Part shown: positions 1 through 6,019 of the stretch, piece by piece | Position numbering within the stretch: position 1 is the stretch's first letter | How the letters are laid out: each line of letters begins with the position of its first letter | DNA from: Mariprofundus sp. | Lineage (GTDB): Bacteria; Pseudomonadota; Zetaproteobacteria; Mariprofundales; Mariprofundaceae | Reading direction: 5' to 3' | DNA: 6,669 bases | Assembly: GCA_030951065.1 (NCBI GenBank) | Contig: JAUZQH010000218.1 | Location: 1 to 6,669, forward strand | Notes under the pieces: model-generated | The model's input: only the letters and a program-made list of their open reading frames with translations | Told to the model about the DNA's origin: nothing | Database searches by the model: none | Position numbers and translations under genes: made by a program

Positions 1-209
1 CTTATTTCAAGGTCCGGGTATTAACCACCCGGGAGGCAACCGAAGCGGCTGTGCGTGTGCTGATCGAATCATCGGACGGACAACGCAAATGGAATACGGT
101 TGGTGTCTCAACCGATGTGCTGGAAGCAACTTATCGAGCCCTGAATGACGCTATAGAATATAAACTGGTGATGGATCAGACGCCGCCGCCAGAGACTGAA
201 AACGTCTGA
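1..209 (+). CDS. cimA: Citramalate synthase (2-isopropylmalate synthase family), C-terminal end only
   Basis: This is the 3' end of a gene that begins before the window; the readable frame starts at base 3, gives 68 residues and ends with TGA at 207-209. The peptide contains a VRVLIESSDG stretch, then a W-N-T-VGVS motif, then an EATYRALNDAIEYKL helix. This is the typical end of the C-terminal LeuA-type regulatory (allosteric, dimerising) domain. The combination fits the long citramalate synthase type (CimA, condensing pyruvate and acetyl-CoA to citramalate for isoleucine synthesis) better than LeuA proper. The catalytic TIM barrel is outside the window, so the substrate cannot be checked here. 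The last residues (QTPPPETENV) are a loose tail. The stop codon sits in the left arm of a hairpin (206-236). LeuA or a homocitrate synthase relative remains possible. Confidence 0.85.
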   Translation, partial: YFKVRVLTTREATEAAVRVLIESSDGQRKWNTVGVSTDVLEATYRALNDAIEYKLVMDQTPPPETENV

Positions 210-236
210 CACGGATGAAACATTTGTCCCTGTCAG
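206..236 (+). other. Imperfect inverted repeat over the cimA stop codon
   Basis: CTGACA (206-211) pairs with TGTCAG (231-236). After one C-C mismatch (212/230), GGATGA (213-218) pairs with 224-229 using two G-U pairs, leaving a 5-nt loop. That makes 12 pairs in all. No T-run follows on the plus strand, so it is not a classical intrinsic terminator. It may be an mRNA 3'-end stabiliser, a weak attenuator before phhB, or chance. Confidence 0.3.
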
Positions 237-281
237 GAATTAACAACAATAAGCTACAAAGAATTACCGTGGAGATATGAC

Positions 282-629
282 ATGACGACAGACAACACCT
301 TACACAATAAAACATGCGTGCCGTGTCAGGGCGGCATTGCGCCAATGAGCGCCGCAGATGCCCATGCCATCCTGCCGGCTATCGCAGGATGGCAACTTGA
401 TGATAGCGCTACCAAACTCAGCCGTTCATTTACATTCAAGAATTTTGTGCAGGCACAGGCGTTTGCCGTCAGGGTAGGTGAAATTTCCGAGATGGAAAAC
501 CATCATCCCGAAATCTGTTATGGATGGGGATTTTGTACCGTTGTCTTTTATACACATAAAATCGGTGGACTGCATGAAAACGATTTCATTATGGCTGCCA
601 AGGTCAATGCGCTTGCTTGTGAAAAGTGA
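282..629 (+). CDS. phhB: Pterin-4-alpha-carbinolamine dehydratase
   Basis: The 115-residue protein belongs to the PCD/DCoH family, which dehydrates 4a-hydroxytetrahydrobiopterin during recycling of the pterin cofactor of aromatic amino acid hydroxylases; it acts in the cytoplasm. The diagnostic core is GEISEMENHHPE (residues 66-77) followed by YTHKIGGLHENDFIMAAKVN (90-109). His74, His75 and His92 have the same spacing as the three catalytic-site histidines of the mammalian enzyme (His61, His62, His79). An N-terminal CVPC pair (residues 12-15) resembles the Cys pair near the start of Pseudomonas PhhB. The ATG at 282 has GGAG at 271-274, 7 nt upstream, which supports this start. Length is normal for the bacterial family. 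It follows cimA by 72 bp on the same strand and could be read through from it. No phenylalanine hydroxylase gene (phhA) is visible, so its physiological partner is unknown here. Confidence 0.95.
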   Translation: MTTDNTLHNKTCVPCQGGIAPMSAADAHAILPAIAGWQLDDSATKLSRSFTFKNFVQAQAFAVRVGEISEMENHHPEICYGWGFCTVVFYTHKIGGLHENDFIMAAKVNALACEK

Positions 630-653
630 GGTGCAGGGAACAGCCCTCCTCAC
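626..653. terminator. Hairpin at the phhB stop codon, possible terminator between convergent genes
   Basis: GTGAGG (626-631) pairs with CCTCAC (648-653), and AGGG (635-638) pairs with CCCT (644-647), around a 5-nt loop and with a 3-nt bulge (632-634). This is ten G/C-rich pairs. The left arm contains the phhB stop codon. On the plus strand no T-run follows. On the minus strand the hairpin is followed by TTTT (complement of 622-625), so it could end transcription coming from the PBP1A gene, although it lies 270 bp beyond that gene's stop. The U-tract is short, so the call is tentative. Confidence 0.35.
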
Positions 654-925
654 CCATCACCAAGGAAACGCTGATGTGTCAGTGCTTCCGTGCCGGGCAT
701 GAACGACCTGTCACAATTTATCTGTCCTGATGAATTGGACGGCAATGCCACCAACAGGTGAGAGGCATGATGCCGCGAATCACATCAGGTGTAAGTGTTT
801 GATTTCATGCCATACGTCCATGTATCGCCCCTTCGGGCCTGCGACGTAAAACAACGCTTTTGCCTGAACGGGTTGATTTTTGCCAGGATATCAACAAATC
901 AGCATCGCCGTATATAAACAGGGCC
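630..925. other. Convergent intergenic region without a recognisable gene
   Basis: This 296-bp stretch separates the 3' ends of phhB and the PBP1A gene. I find no reading frame with a family-like product or a supported ribosome binding site. Apart from the hairpin at its left edge it holds only short inverted repeats: GGCAATGCC (741-749), GGCATGATGCC (764-774) and GCCC-cttc-GGGC (827-838). None is followed by a T-run, so none is called as a terminator. Confidence 0.5.
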
Positions 926-3304
926 CTACATTCCCAGATCAAAGAAACCTGAATTCTGATTTTCCTGTCCACCGGACTTGCCTGTCGACTCTTCCGTTGG
1001 TGCAGTTCCGGCGCGAAATGCTTCGAGGAAAATATCCTTGCTGTCCGGACCGGGAAGCAAGCCGGTTTTGGAATCAATTGCCACCCACTCAACGCCATCC
1101 GGCGGTTCAAAATCCTTGCGCGGTTTCCCCTTGTGGAAAGCCTGCATCGCTTCCAGCCATGTCGGCAGTGCCGCTCTTGCTCCGGTTTCACGCCTGCCCA
1201 TCGGGGTTGGTGTATCGCGGCCTGTCCACACACCGGTCAACACCTGGGGGGTATATCCCATGAACCATGCATCAACCTGTTTGTTGGTAGTACCTGTTTT
1301 ACCGGCAGCCGGCCGGTTCAGCGCAAGAGCACCCCTGCCGGTACCATGTTCGATAACGCCCTTCATCATATTGGTGATCAGGAAAGCATCGACCGGATCG
1401 ACCACTTGCCCGGCGGGGCGCATTGATTCATTAACGCTCATCACAGGATCAACATGACAAACCTGACAACGCTTGCCGGCCACAGCCCGGTGCAGCGTCT
1501 TGCCAGTGCGATCCTGAACCTGCTGAACGGCAATCGGTTTCCATCTGCGCCCCTGGTCGGCCAGCACGGCATAGGATTCTGTCAGGGATTCAGGGGTAAC
1601 TTCAGTCGCCCCCAAAGCCAGCGCCAACTGGGCAGGAAACTTGTGCCCAAAAGGATAATTTTCCAAATCATTTAAGAACCGATTGATGCCAACATTCTGC
1701 AACACCTTGATCGAGGCCAGATTACGGGAGTGCTCCAAAGCATTGCGTAGCGTTACCGGGCCGGCAAATTCGTTTTTATAATTTTCCGGTCGCCAGAAAC
1801 TGTCGCTCTGCTTGCTGTCGAAAATAACGGGGGTATCCATGACAATGGTGGCTGGCGTCGAGCCGGCGGCCAGCGCACTTGTATACAAAAACGGTTTGAA
1901 AGCGCTGCCGGGCTGCCGCATGGCCTGGCGCACCCGATCAAATCCGGCCACCTGATAATCAAAACCACCGACCCGGGCCAATACCGTGCCGCGCTCCAGA
2001 TCAATCGCATACAAAGCGGACTCGATGGATGGGTCCTGTGCCAGCCTGACGCCGGATCCAGGCAAGCGCTGCAAACGAATTTCATCACCGGCAACCCACC
2101 TGCGCGGACGCTGTTTCATCGCAGCAAGCTCCGCTTCACTGGCACCTTCTTTTTTATATATCCGGAGTGGCTTCCATTGCCATTTCGGCTTGCTTAAACG
2201 CCATGTTTGATGACCATCATTAACAGTCAAATCGCCATTTTTGTGAACTATCTCAACCAGGGCGGGAATCAGGGTATCTGTGCCCTTAATTACAGGCTGC
2301 GCCTTCCATGTAGCCAGTAATTCAGACCATTCACTGCGAGGATGATGGGCGGGATAACGATAATATTGCCGCTGTTCAACTTCGAGCACACCTTTGCGGA
2401 CAGCGTGAATGGCGGCCAGTTCAGCCTGCTCATCATAGGGGACAATGATGGTCAAACCCTGCCTGCGTAAGGTTTTGGCCCCAAACCGCGCCGACAGTTC
2501 CCTGTACACCTGATCAGCATAGGCGTTGGTGAGTTTGGCCGTCTCCAGCGGCGCAACGCGAAGCGGTTCTTTCATGGCAACAGCAACATCTTTTGCATCA
2601 GCCATGCCGCTTTCATTCATCAGACGCAATACTGTATTGCGCCGTTGCTTGGCTTTGGCCGGCCTGAGATGCGGAGCATATTTTCCGGGTGCCTTGGGCA
2701 GGCCCGCCAACGTTGCGCATTCGGCCAGTGACAAGTCATCCAGCGATTTATGAAAATAGCGCCATGCCGCCGAAGCTACGCCGTACGCTCCCCGGCCGAG
2801 ATAAATCTGGTTCAGATAGAGATAGAGGATATCATCCTTGCTGAATGCCTGCTCGATGCGGTATGCCAGTATCGCTTCACGAATTTTTCGGGTGTAAGAA
2901 CGCTCGGATGAGAGCAGAAAATTCTTGGCCACCTGCTGAGTAATGGTCGAACCGCCCTGTACGGTATGGCCTGCACGCAGGTTGGCCAGTGCCGCCGAAA
3001 GAATCCGAGCCGGATTGATGCCCGGGTGTTCATAGAATTGCTGATCTTCAGCAGCCAAAAATGCATGTTTCAATTTCGACGGAATTTGTTTGAATGGTGT
3101 CAAAATACGGTGCTCATCTGCATATTCAGCAATCAGTTCCCCATCGGTATTATAAACCCGGGAAACCAGTGGCGGCCGATAATCAGACAAGGCACCCAGT
3201 TCCGGCAGGTTGCTGGAGAACAGGATATAACCTATGGTAATGCCCATCACAGCCAGAAGGCTCAAGGAGATTACCATTTTGGCGATGAAGGAGATGATGC
3301 GCAT
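926..3304 (-). CDS. mrcA: Penicillin-binding protein 1A, bifunctional glycosyltransferase/transpeptidase
   Basis: This class A PBP polymerises lipid II into glycan strands and cross-links peptides in the periplasm, anchored by one N-terminal membrane segment (about residues 4-28 of 792). The glycosyltransferase (GT51) domain shows EDQQFYEHPG with catalytic Glu86, then GGSTITQQVAKNF (about 117-129), RKIRE (139-143), and the LNQIYLGRGAYGVASAA block. An insert at about 310-417 fits the PBP1A OB-like domain. The transpeptidase domain has SAFK with nucleophile Ser467, SRN (526-528) and KTGT (669-672), so both activities look intact. The length is normal for PBP1A. The frame extends to a TTG at 3328, but I prefer the ATG at 3304, which starts directly before the basic/hydrophobic anchor; neither has a convincing Shine-Dalgarno. 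The C-terminal tail (after about 765) is low in conserved sequence. An unusual CQVCH motif lies at residues 613-617. The gene is divergent from the minor-pilin operon and overlaps its first gene at the 5' end. Symbol mrcA/ponA follows the family name. Confidence 0.96.
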   Translation of the reverse strand: MRIISFIAKMVISLSLLAVMGITIGYILFSSNLPELGALSDYRPPLVSRVYNTDGELIAEYADEHRILTPFKQIPSKLKHAFLAAEDQQFYEHPGINPARILSAALANLRAGHTVQGGSTITQQVAKNFLLSSERSYTRKIREAILAYRIEQAFSKDDILYLYLNQIYLGRGAYGVASAAWRYFHKSLDDLSLAECATLAGLPKAPGKYAPHLRPAKAKQRRNTVLRLMNESGMADAKDVAVAMKEPLRVAPLETAKLTNAYADQVYRELSARFGAKTLRRQGLTIIVPYDEQAELAAIHAVRKGVLEVEQRQYYRYPAHHPRSEWSELLATWKAQPVIKGTDTLIPALVEIVHKNGDLTVNDGHQTWRLSKPKWQWKPLRIYKKEGASEAELAAMKQRPRRWVAGDEIRLQRLPGSGVRLAQDPSIESALYAIDLERGTVLARVGGFDYQVAGFDRVRQAMRQPGSAFKPFLYTSALAAGSTPATIVMDTPVIFDSKQSDSFWRPENYKNEFAGPVTLRNALEHSRNLASIKVLQNVGINRFLNDLENYPFGHKFPAQLALALGATEVTPESLTESYAVLADQGRRWKPIAVQQVQDRTGKTLHRAVAGKRCQVCHVDPVMSVNESMRPAGQVVDPVDAFLITNMMKGVIEHGTGRGALALNRPAAGKTGTTNKQVDAWFMGYTPQVLTGVWTGRDTPTPMGRRETGARAALPTWLEAMQAFHKGKPRKDFEPPDGVEWVAIDSKTGLLPGPDSKDIFLEAFRAGTAPTEESTGKSGGQENQNSGFFDLGM

Positions 3305-3803
3305 TAAGCCGAATCTAAGCGGAAGCAATCCGGACAGGCAAGCCGGAGTTTTTCACGCTGATATTTTACCAAGGCGTCAGCAGGGTTTTTCGCTGCTGGA
3401 ACTGTTGGTGGTCATCGTCATTGTGGGCATTATGAGTGCTATTGCGATACCTGCTTTTTCCGACTGGCGCGAGAAACAGGCGGTACGTAATATAACGCAA
3501 ACCCTGCTTGCACAACTCAAGCAGGCACGGGTACTGGCCGTCTCGGAAAACCGTAGTGTCCGTATCAGCTTTTCCCCCAAATTCTATGTCTTTGATGCAA
3601 ATACAACCGGCAACTGTAGCACATGTAGAAACGAACAGGTTAATCTCAGCCAGTTTTCAGACAGCCTTTCTGTTACAAGCAATAAAAACCCGATATATTT
3701 TAGCAGCCGGGGAACGGCGAAAAGTGCCACAGTCACGTTATCAGCCGGAAAAAACAGCAAAAAAATCAAAGTGAACCTGATTGGCAGGGCTTATTTGCAA
3801 TGA
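3297..3803 (+). CDS. fimT: Type IV minor prepilin, FimT/GspH family
   Basis: This is a 168-residue prepilin-like protein. The prepilin peptidase site is RRQQG|FSLLELLVVIVIVG, with cleavage after Gly30; Phe is +1 and Glu35 is the conserved mature +5 glutamate. The following hydrophobic helix is the membrane and assembly segment. The downstream part (ITQTLLAQLKQARVLAVSENRSV) and the end (LIGRAYLQ) match the GspH/FimT fold, which typically closes with a GR strand. A CSTC pair (Cys107, Cys110) may form a disulfide. The start is uncertain: the frame is open far upstream, with ATGs at 3234, 3240, 3285, 3294 and 3297. I chose 3297, the last ATG before the cleavage site, yet it still gives a long 30-residue leader. 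AAGGAG (3288-3293) is only 3 nt away from it. The gene overlaps the divergent PBP1A start. It is the first gene of the four-gene minor-pilin operon and would take part in pilus priming or DNA uptake. Confidence 0.85.
   Translation: MRIKPNLSGSNPDRQAGVFHADILPRRQQGFSLLELLVVIVIVGIMSAIAIPAFSDWREKQAVRNITQTLLAQLKQARVLAVSENRSVRISFSPKFYVFDANTTGNCSTCRNEQVNLSQFSDSLSVTSNKNPIYFSSRGTAKSATVTLSAGKNSKKIKVNLIGRAYLQ
3363..3371 (-). promoter_or_regulatory. Candidate extended -10 promoter element for the PBP1A gene
   Basis: On the minus strand TGGTAAAAT reads as an extended -10 box (TGN plus TAAAAT, one mismatch to TATAAT). It would start transcription near 3356, about 50 nt upstream of the ATG at 3304. No good -35 box is visible. 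It lies inside the leader-peptide coding part of the divergent fimT gene. This is inference from motif and position only. Confidence 0.25.
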
Positions 3804-4288
3804 ATTGTAACGAACCGATGTCAGGATTTACACTGGTCGAAATCCTTGTTGCGCTGGTCATTGTCTCGGTGGCGCTACTCTCTATCGGCAGTTTTACCAT
3901 TTCTATCGTCAGCAGTGACCAGGCATCACGCGAACGCGCAACTGCAGTGTCTCTGGCAGAACAGGTGCTGGAGTACTGGCAACATGACAGCAATGATTAT
4001 GCACCAACGATTGCAACTGCCGATTGTGGCCTGACCACCACAACGGCTGCGCCTGCTTACCCGGTCAATGTGACATGCGTGCCAGCGTCAGGTATGAAAA
4101 TACCCTACACCATTATAACTGACCAAAAAAATGCAGTTGGCCCACTGCCGGCCAGTCTGTCTACATTCAAAAACTTCACCAAGCAGGGGTATAATGTCAC
4201 ACCAAAGACCAAGGCAGTCACGGTATCGTGGACAAGCAGAGGCAAAGTACACATGATCTATCTGACTAATTTATCGAAGGTGCAATAA
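3800..4288 (+). CDS. pilV: Type IV minor prepilin, PilV family
   Basis: The 162-residue protein begins with a short leader, MNCNEPMSG, cut before FTLVEILVALVIVSVALLSIG; Glu14 is the mature +5 glutamate. The helix continues into SIVSSDQASRERATAVSLAEQVLEYW, which is typical of PilV (the A-x-x-LAEQ-x-LE region). The globular part has two cysteines, Cys76 and Cys93, likely a disulfide pair. The ATG overlaps the fimT stop (ATGA, 4 nt), which suggests translational coupling. A second Met at residue 7 (base 3818) would leave a leader of only three residues, so the first ATG is preferred. As a minor pilin it is expected at the pilus tip or priming complex in the inner membrane and periplasm, with PilW and PilX. 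The family name rests on the N-terminal region and gene order; the C-terminal half is too variable to recognise. Confidence 0.85.
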   Translation: MNCNEPMSGFTLVEILVALVIVSVALLSIGSFTISIVSSDQASRERATAVSLAEQVLEYWQHDSNDYAPTIATADCGLTTTTAAPAYPVNVTCVPASGMKIPYTIITDQKNAVGPLPASLSTFKNFTKQGYNVTPKTKAVTVSWTSRGKVHMIYLTNLSKVQ

Positions 4289-4920
4289 TGGGCTCATCAG
4301 CACTGTACAGTCATACGATATATGTTTCTGACTTGCAACATGAACGTGGCTTCACGCTGATCGAGATGCTCATCAGCCTGACCATGGGGCTGGTTGTTAT
4401 TGCCGGTATCACCATGGTATTTATTTCCATCAGCCAGACATCAAGCGTTATCTCTTCCCGCACCGAACGCATGGGTGATTTGTTTCTGGCTACCCACCTG
4501 ATGCAGGCTGGCTTACGCGAGTCAGTGAGCGTGTCGAATGCGTCAATTTTGACCAACCTCGCAAACCGGGGGGTAGCTGTTCCAGCCGGATACCCTTCCA
4601 GCGACACTGTGTTTGCCTCTTTACCTTACTGGGATGCCGCCAGTAAAACCCTGACCTATCAGAACCTGGAAGGTGACGTTGGAATATTTCATTACCAGCA
4701 TGGCAGTAAGGATAGCATTTATTGGCTACGGCCCCTGGCACCAGGCATTTCCGGCTCAACCAACTTTCAGGAATTGATTCGCGGTCTGGATACCGCCAAG
4801 GGTATGATTGTATCCCCTGTTAACGGAGGAATCAGTGTAACCCTGCAATCGACATACAGTAACGAGCAGCATAAAAATCGGCTGGTATCATTAGCATTTA
4901 ATATGTGGCCGCGGAATTAG
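4288..4920 (+). CDS. pilW: Type IV minor prepilin, PilW family
   Basis: The protein has 210 residues. The prepilin site is HERG|FTLIEMLISLTMGLVVIAG, with cleavage after Gly21 and +5 Glu26. The L-x-MGL-x-VIAG helix followed by ISISQTSS and an LATHLMQAGLRES stretch is characteristic of PilW, which normally runs into a helix with A/G-F-R near this place. The mature part contains no cysteine and is at the short end for the family. Its ATG overlaps the pilV stop by one base (TAATG), and AAGG (4277-4280) sits 7 nt upstream, so this start is well supported. An in-frame TTG at 4333 would give a six-residue leader and is a weaker alternative. It is the third gene of the operon and probably works with PilV and PilX in initiating pilus assembly. 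No regulatory site of its own is visible. Confidence 0.86.
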   Translation: MGSSALYSHTIYVSDLQHERGFTLIEMLISLTMGLVVIAGITMVFISISQTSSVISSRTERMGDLFLATHLMQAGLRESVSVSNASILTNLANRGVAVPAGYPSSDTVFASLPYWDAASKTLTYQNLEGDVGIFHYQHGSKDSIYWLRPLAPGISGSTNFQELIRGLDTAKGMIVSPVNGGISVTLQSTYSNEQHKNRLVSLAFNMWPRN

Positions 4921-4937
4921 CAGTGCGATATTTGGCC

Positions 4938-5888
4938 ATGATACCTACAAACAACAAGACAAATGAGCAAGGTTTTGTGCTGGTCACCTCAATGATTTTA
5001 CTCAGCCTGTTGACTCTGATGTCGCTGGCAATGTTTTACTCCAGCCGCTCGGCAACCCAGACCAGCTCCGGCGCACAAAGCTCCGCTGAAGCTTATTATT
5101 ATGCTGAAACCGCAGTGAATTATATCACCTGGGCATTGGCCAATGATGCCGAGTTTGATAATTACAAAGCCTATTCCGGCAGCTATATTGCCAAACCGTT
5201 TGGTGAACCTCTTGTTCCTGCCAACCCGGCACTGCTTGGAGATTATAGTGAGCTTATGGCCTATTTGTGGCATCCCGGACCAACAGGCGTTGCCGGCGCC
5301 AAGGCTGTAGATACGCTTGCAACCGCATACACTGATGGGCAATTGATGTATTTTGACAACTCACCAATGGGTAGCCGTTTTCTGTGCATGGAACAGGCAG
5401 CTACCTTTCCCAACTGTGTGGATGTTACTATTGATCCTGCCAAACGCGTTGAACCATCCATGTACCGGATCAGCAGTAAGTTGCCGCGTTATATTAAACT
5501 GGATATTGCCGCTGATGGCACGGTTACACCTTCCATTCCAAAGTTACCCCACCACACAATCCCGGTTGTCGAAGAGGATATACCAAAAAATGGCGCTATT
5601 GTCTGGCTCACCGCTGCTGATCCAAACAACCTTGATCATGATATTGAAATCTTCCCTCTGGATCCGGATCCTGCCAACCCTTATGGCGGCACATTACCCA
5701 GCGCATGCACAGGAGGCTCCCTGCCAAACTGCCCTTGTGACCAAGCGGCAGGCAACTTTTCGACTGCCCAGGCCTGTGATGCCAATACCGGCAAGTGGTT
5801 GTCATCCTACAGCTTCGCTGTTTATGCCATTGGTTATGTGAATGGAAAACCAAGCCATATGCTTCGTACTGTAATCAGTATTAATTGA
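4938..5888 (+). CDS. pilX: Type IV pilus assembly protein, PilX family
   Basis: The protein has 316 residues. The leader MIPTNNKTNEQG precedes FVLVTSMILLSLLTLMSLAMFYSSRSATQ, and then a long polar helix with AEAYYYAETAVNY (residues 50-62). This is the PilX N-terminal layout. The mature +5 position is Thr17, not Glu; loss of Glu+5 is known in GspK/PilX-type tip components and fits a role at the pilus tip. Six cysteines (150, 160, 257, 265, 267, 280) lie in the large C-terminal part, including a CPC pair, and probably form periplasmic disulfides. The C-terminal two thirds match nothing I recognise. I chose ATG 4938, 17 nt after the pilW stop. An in-frame GTG at 4905 (overlapping pilW) or 4923 would lengthen the leader to 23 or 17 residues; none has a clear Shine-Dalgarno. 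It is the last gene of the operon; no pilY1 or pilE follows. Confidence 0.82.
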   Translation: MIPTNNKTNEQGFVLVTSMILLSLLTLMSLAMFYSSRSATQTSSGAQSSAEAYYYAETAVNYITWALANDAEFDNYKAYSGSYIAKPFGEPLVPANPALLGDYSELMAYLWHPGPTGVAGAKAVDTLATAYTDGQLMYFDNSPMGSRFLCMEQAATFPNCVDVTIDPAKRVEPSMYRISSKLPRYIKLDIAADGTVTPSIPKLPHHTIPVVEEDIPKNGAIVWLTAADPNNLDHDIEIFPLDPDPANPYGGTLPSACTGGSLPNCPCDQAAGNFSTAQACDANTGKWLSSYSFAVYAIGYVNGKPSHMLRTVISIN

Positions 5889-5904
5889 TCTGCAGGTAAG
5901 GTTT

Positions 5905-5920
5905 TGTGATACAGGTCATA
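5905..5920 (+). promoter_or_regulatory. CRP/Vfr-like palindromic site
   Basis: TGTGATACAGGTCATA matches the TGTGA-N6-TCACA pattern of the CRP family at nine of ten half-site positions. It lies 115 bp before the ATG of the Lys/Asp-rich gene and just after pilX. One such match in a window of this size may well be chance; function is inferred only. Confidence 0.25.
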
Positions 5921-6007
5921 GATGCAATGATATGGCATGGTTAGAAACAATATATTTATTGCTATTGATATTACAACCGGGTTTGATGGTTTAATTGAAA
6001 AGATAAC

Positions 6008-6013
6008 AGGAGG
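6008..6013 (+). promoter_or_regulatory. Consensus ribosome binding site of the Lys/Asp-rich gene
   Basis: AGGAGG sits 6 nt before the ATG at 6020. It is the strongest Shine-Dalgarno in the window and fixes this start; it suggests the gene is translated efficiently and independently of the pilin operon. Confidence 0.85.
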
Positions 6014-6019
6014 AATAAT

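Larger units (their letters stand above)
5889..6019 (+). promoter_or_regulatory. Intergenic region with possible promoter for the Lys/Asp-rich gene
   Basis: These 131 bp between pilX and the next gene are visibly A/T-rich, as expected for a promoter region. The best box pair I can see is TTGATA (5965-5970) and TTTAAT (5990-5995), but the spacing is 19 bp, longer than ideal. No hairpin with a T-run follows pilX, so read-through from the pilin operon is also possible. Confidence 0.3.

Noticed and set aside
827..838. GCCC-cttc-GGGC hairpin as terminator of PBP1A
   Set aside because: Only four pairs and no T-run on either strand.
805..1233. Minus-strand frame of 142 residues that reaches beyond the PBP1A stop
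   Set aside because: Mostly an out-of-frame overlap with the PBP1A transpeptidase end; Arg/Trp-rich, without a family-like motif or a ribosome binding site.
880..1457. Plus-strand frames of 127 and 159 residues opposite PBP1A
   Set aside because: Antisense shadows of a conserved gene with intact motifs; the sequences show no domain pattern.
1454..1468. PBP1A as a true c-type cytochrome fusion
   Set aside because: Only a CxxCH is present; there is no cytochrome fold, no distal ligand region and no added domain. Kept only as a motif observation.
5934..5955. Sigma-54-like promoter beginning with TGGCAT after pilX
   Set aside because: The required GC at the -12 element is missing, so the match covers one half only.
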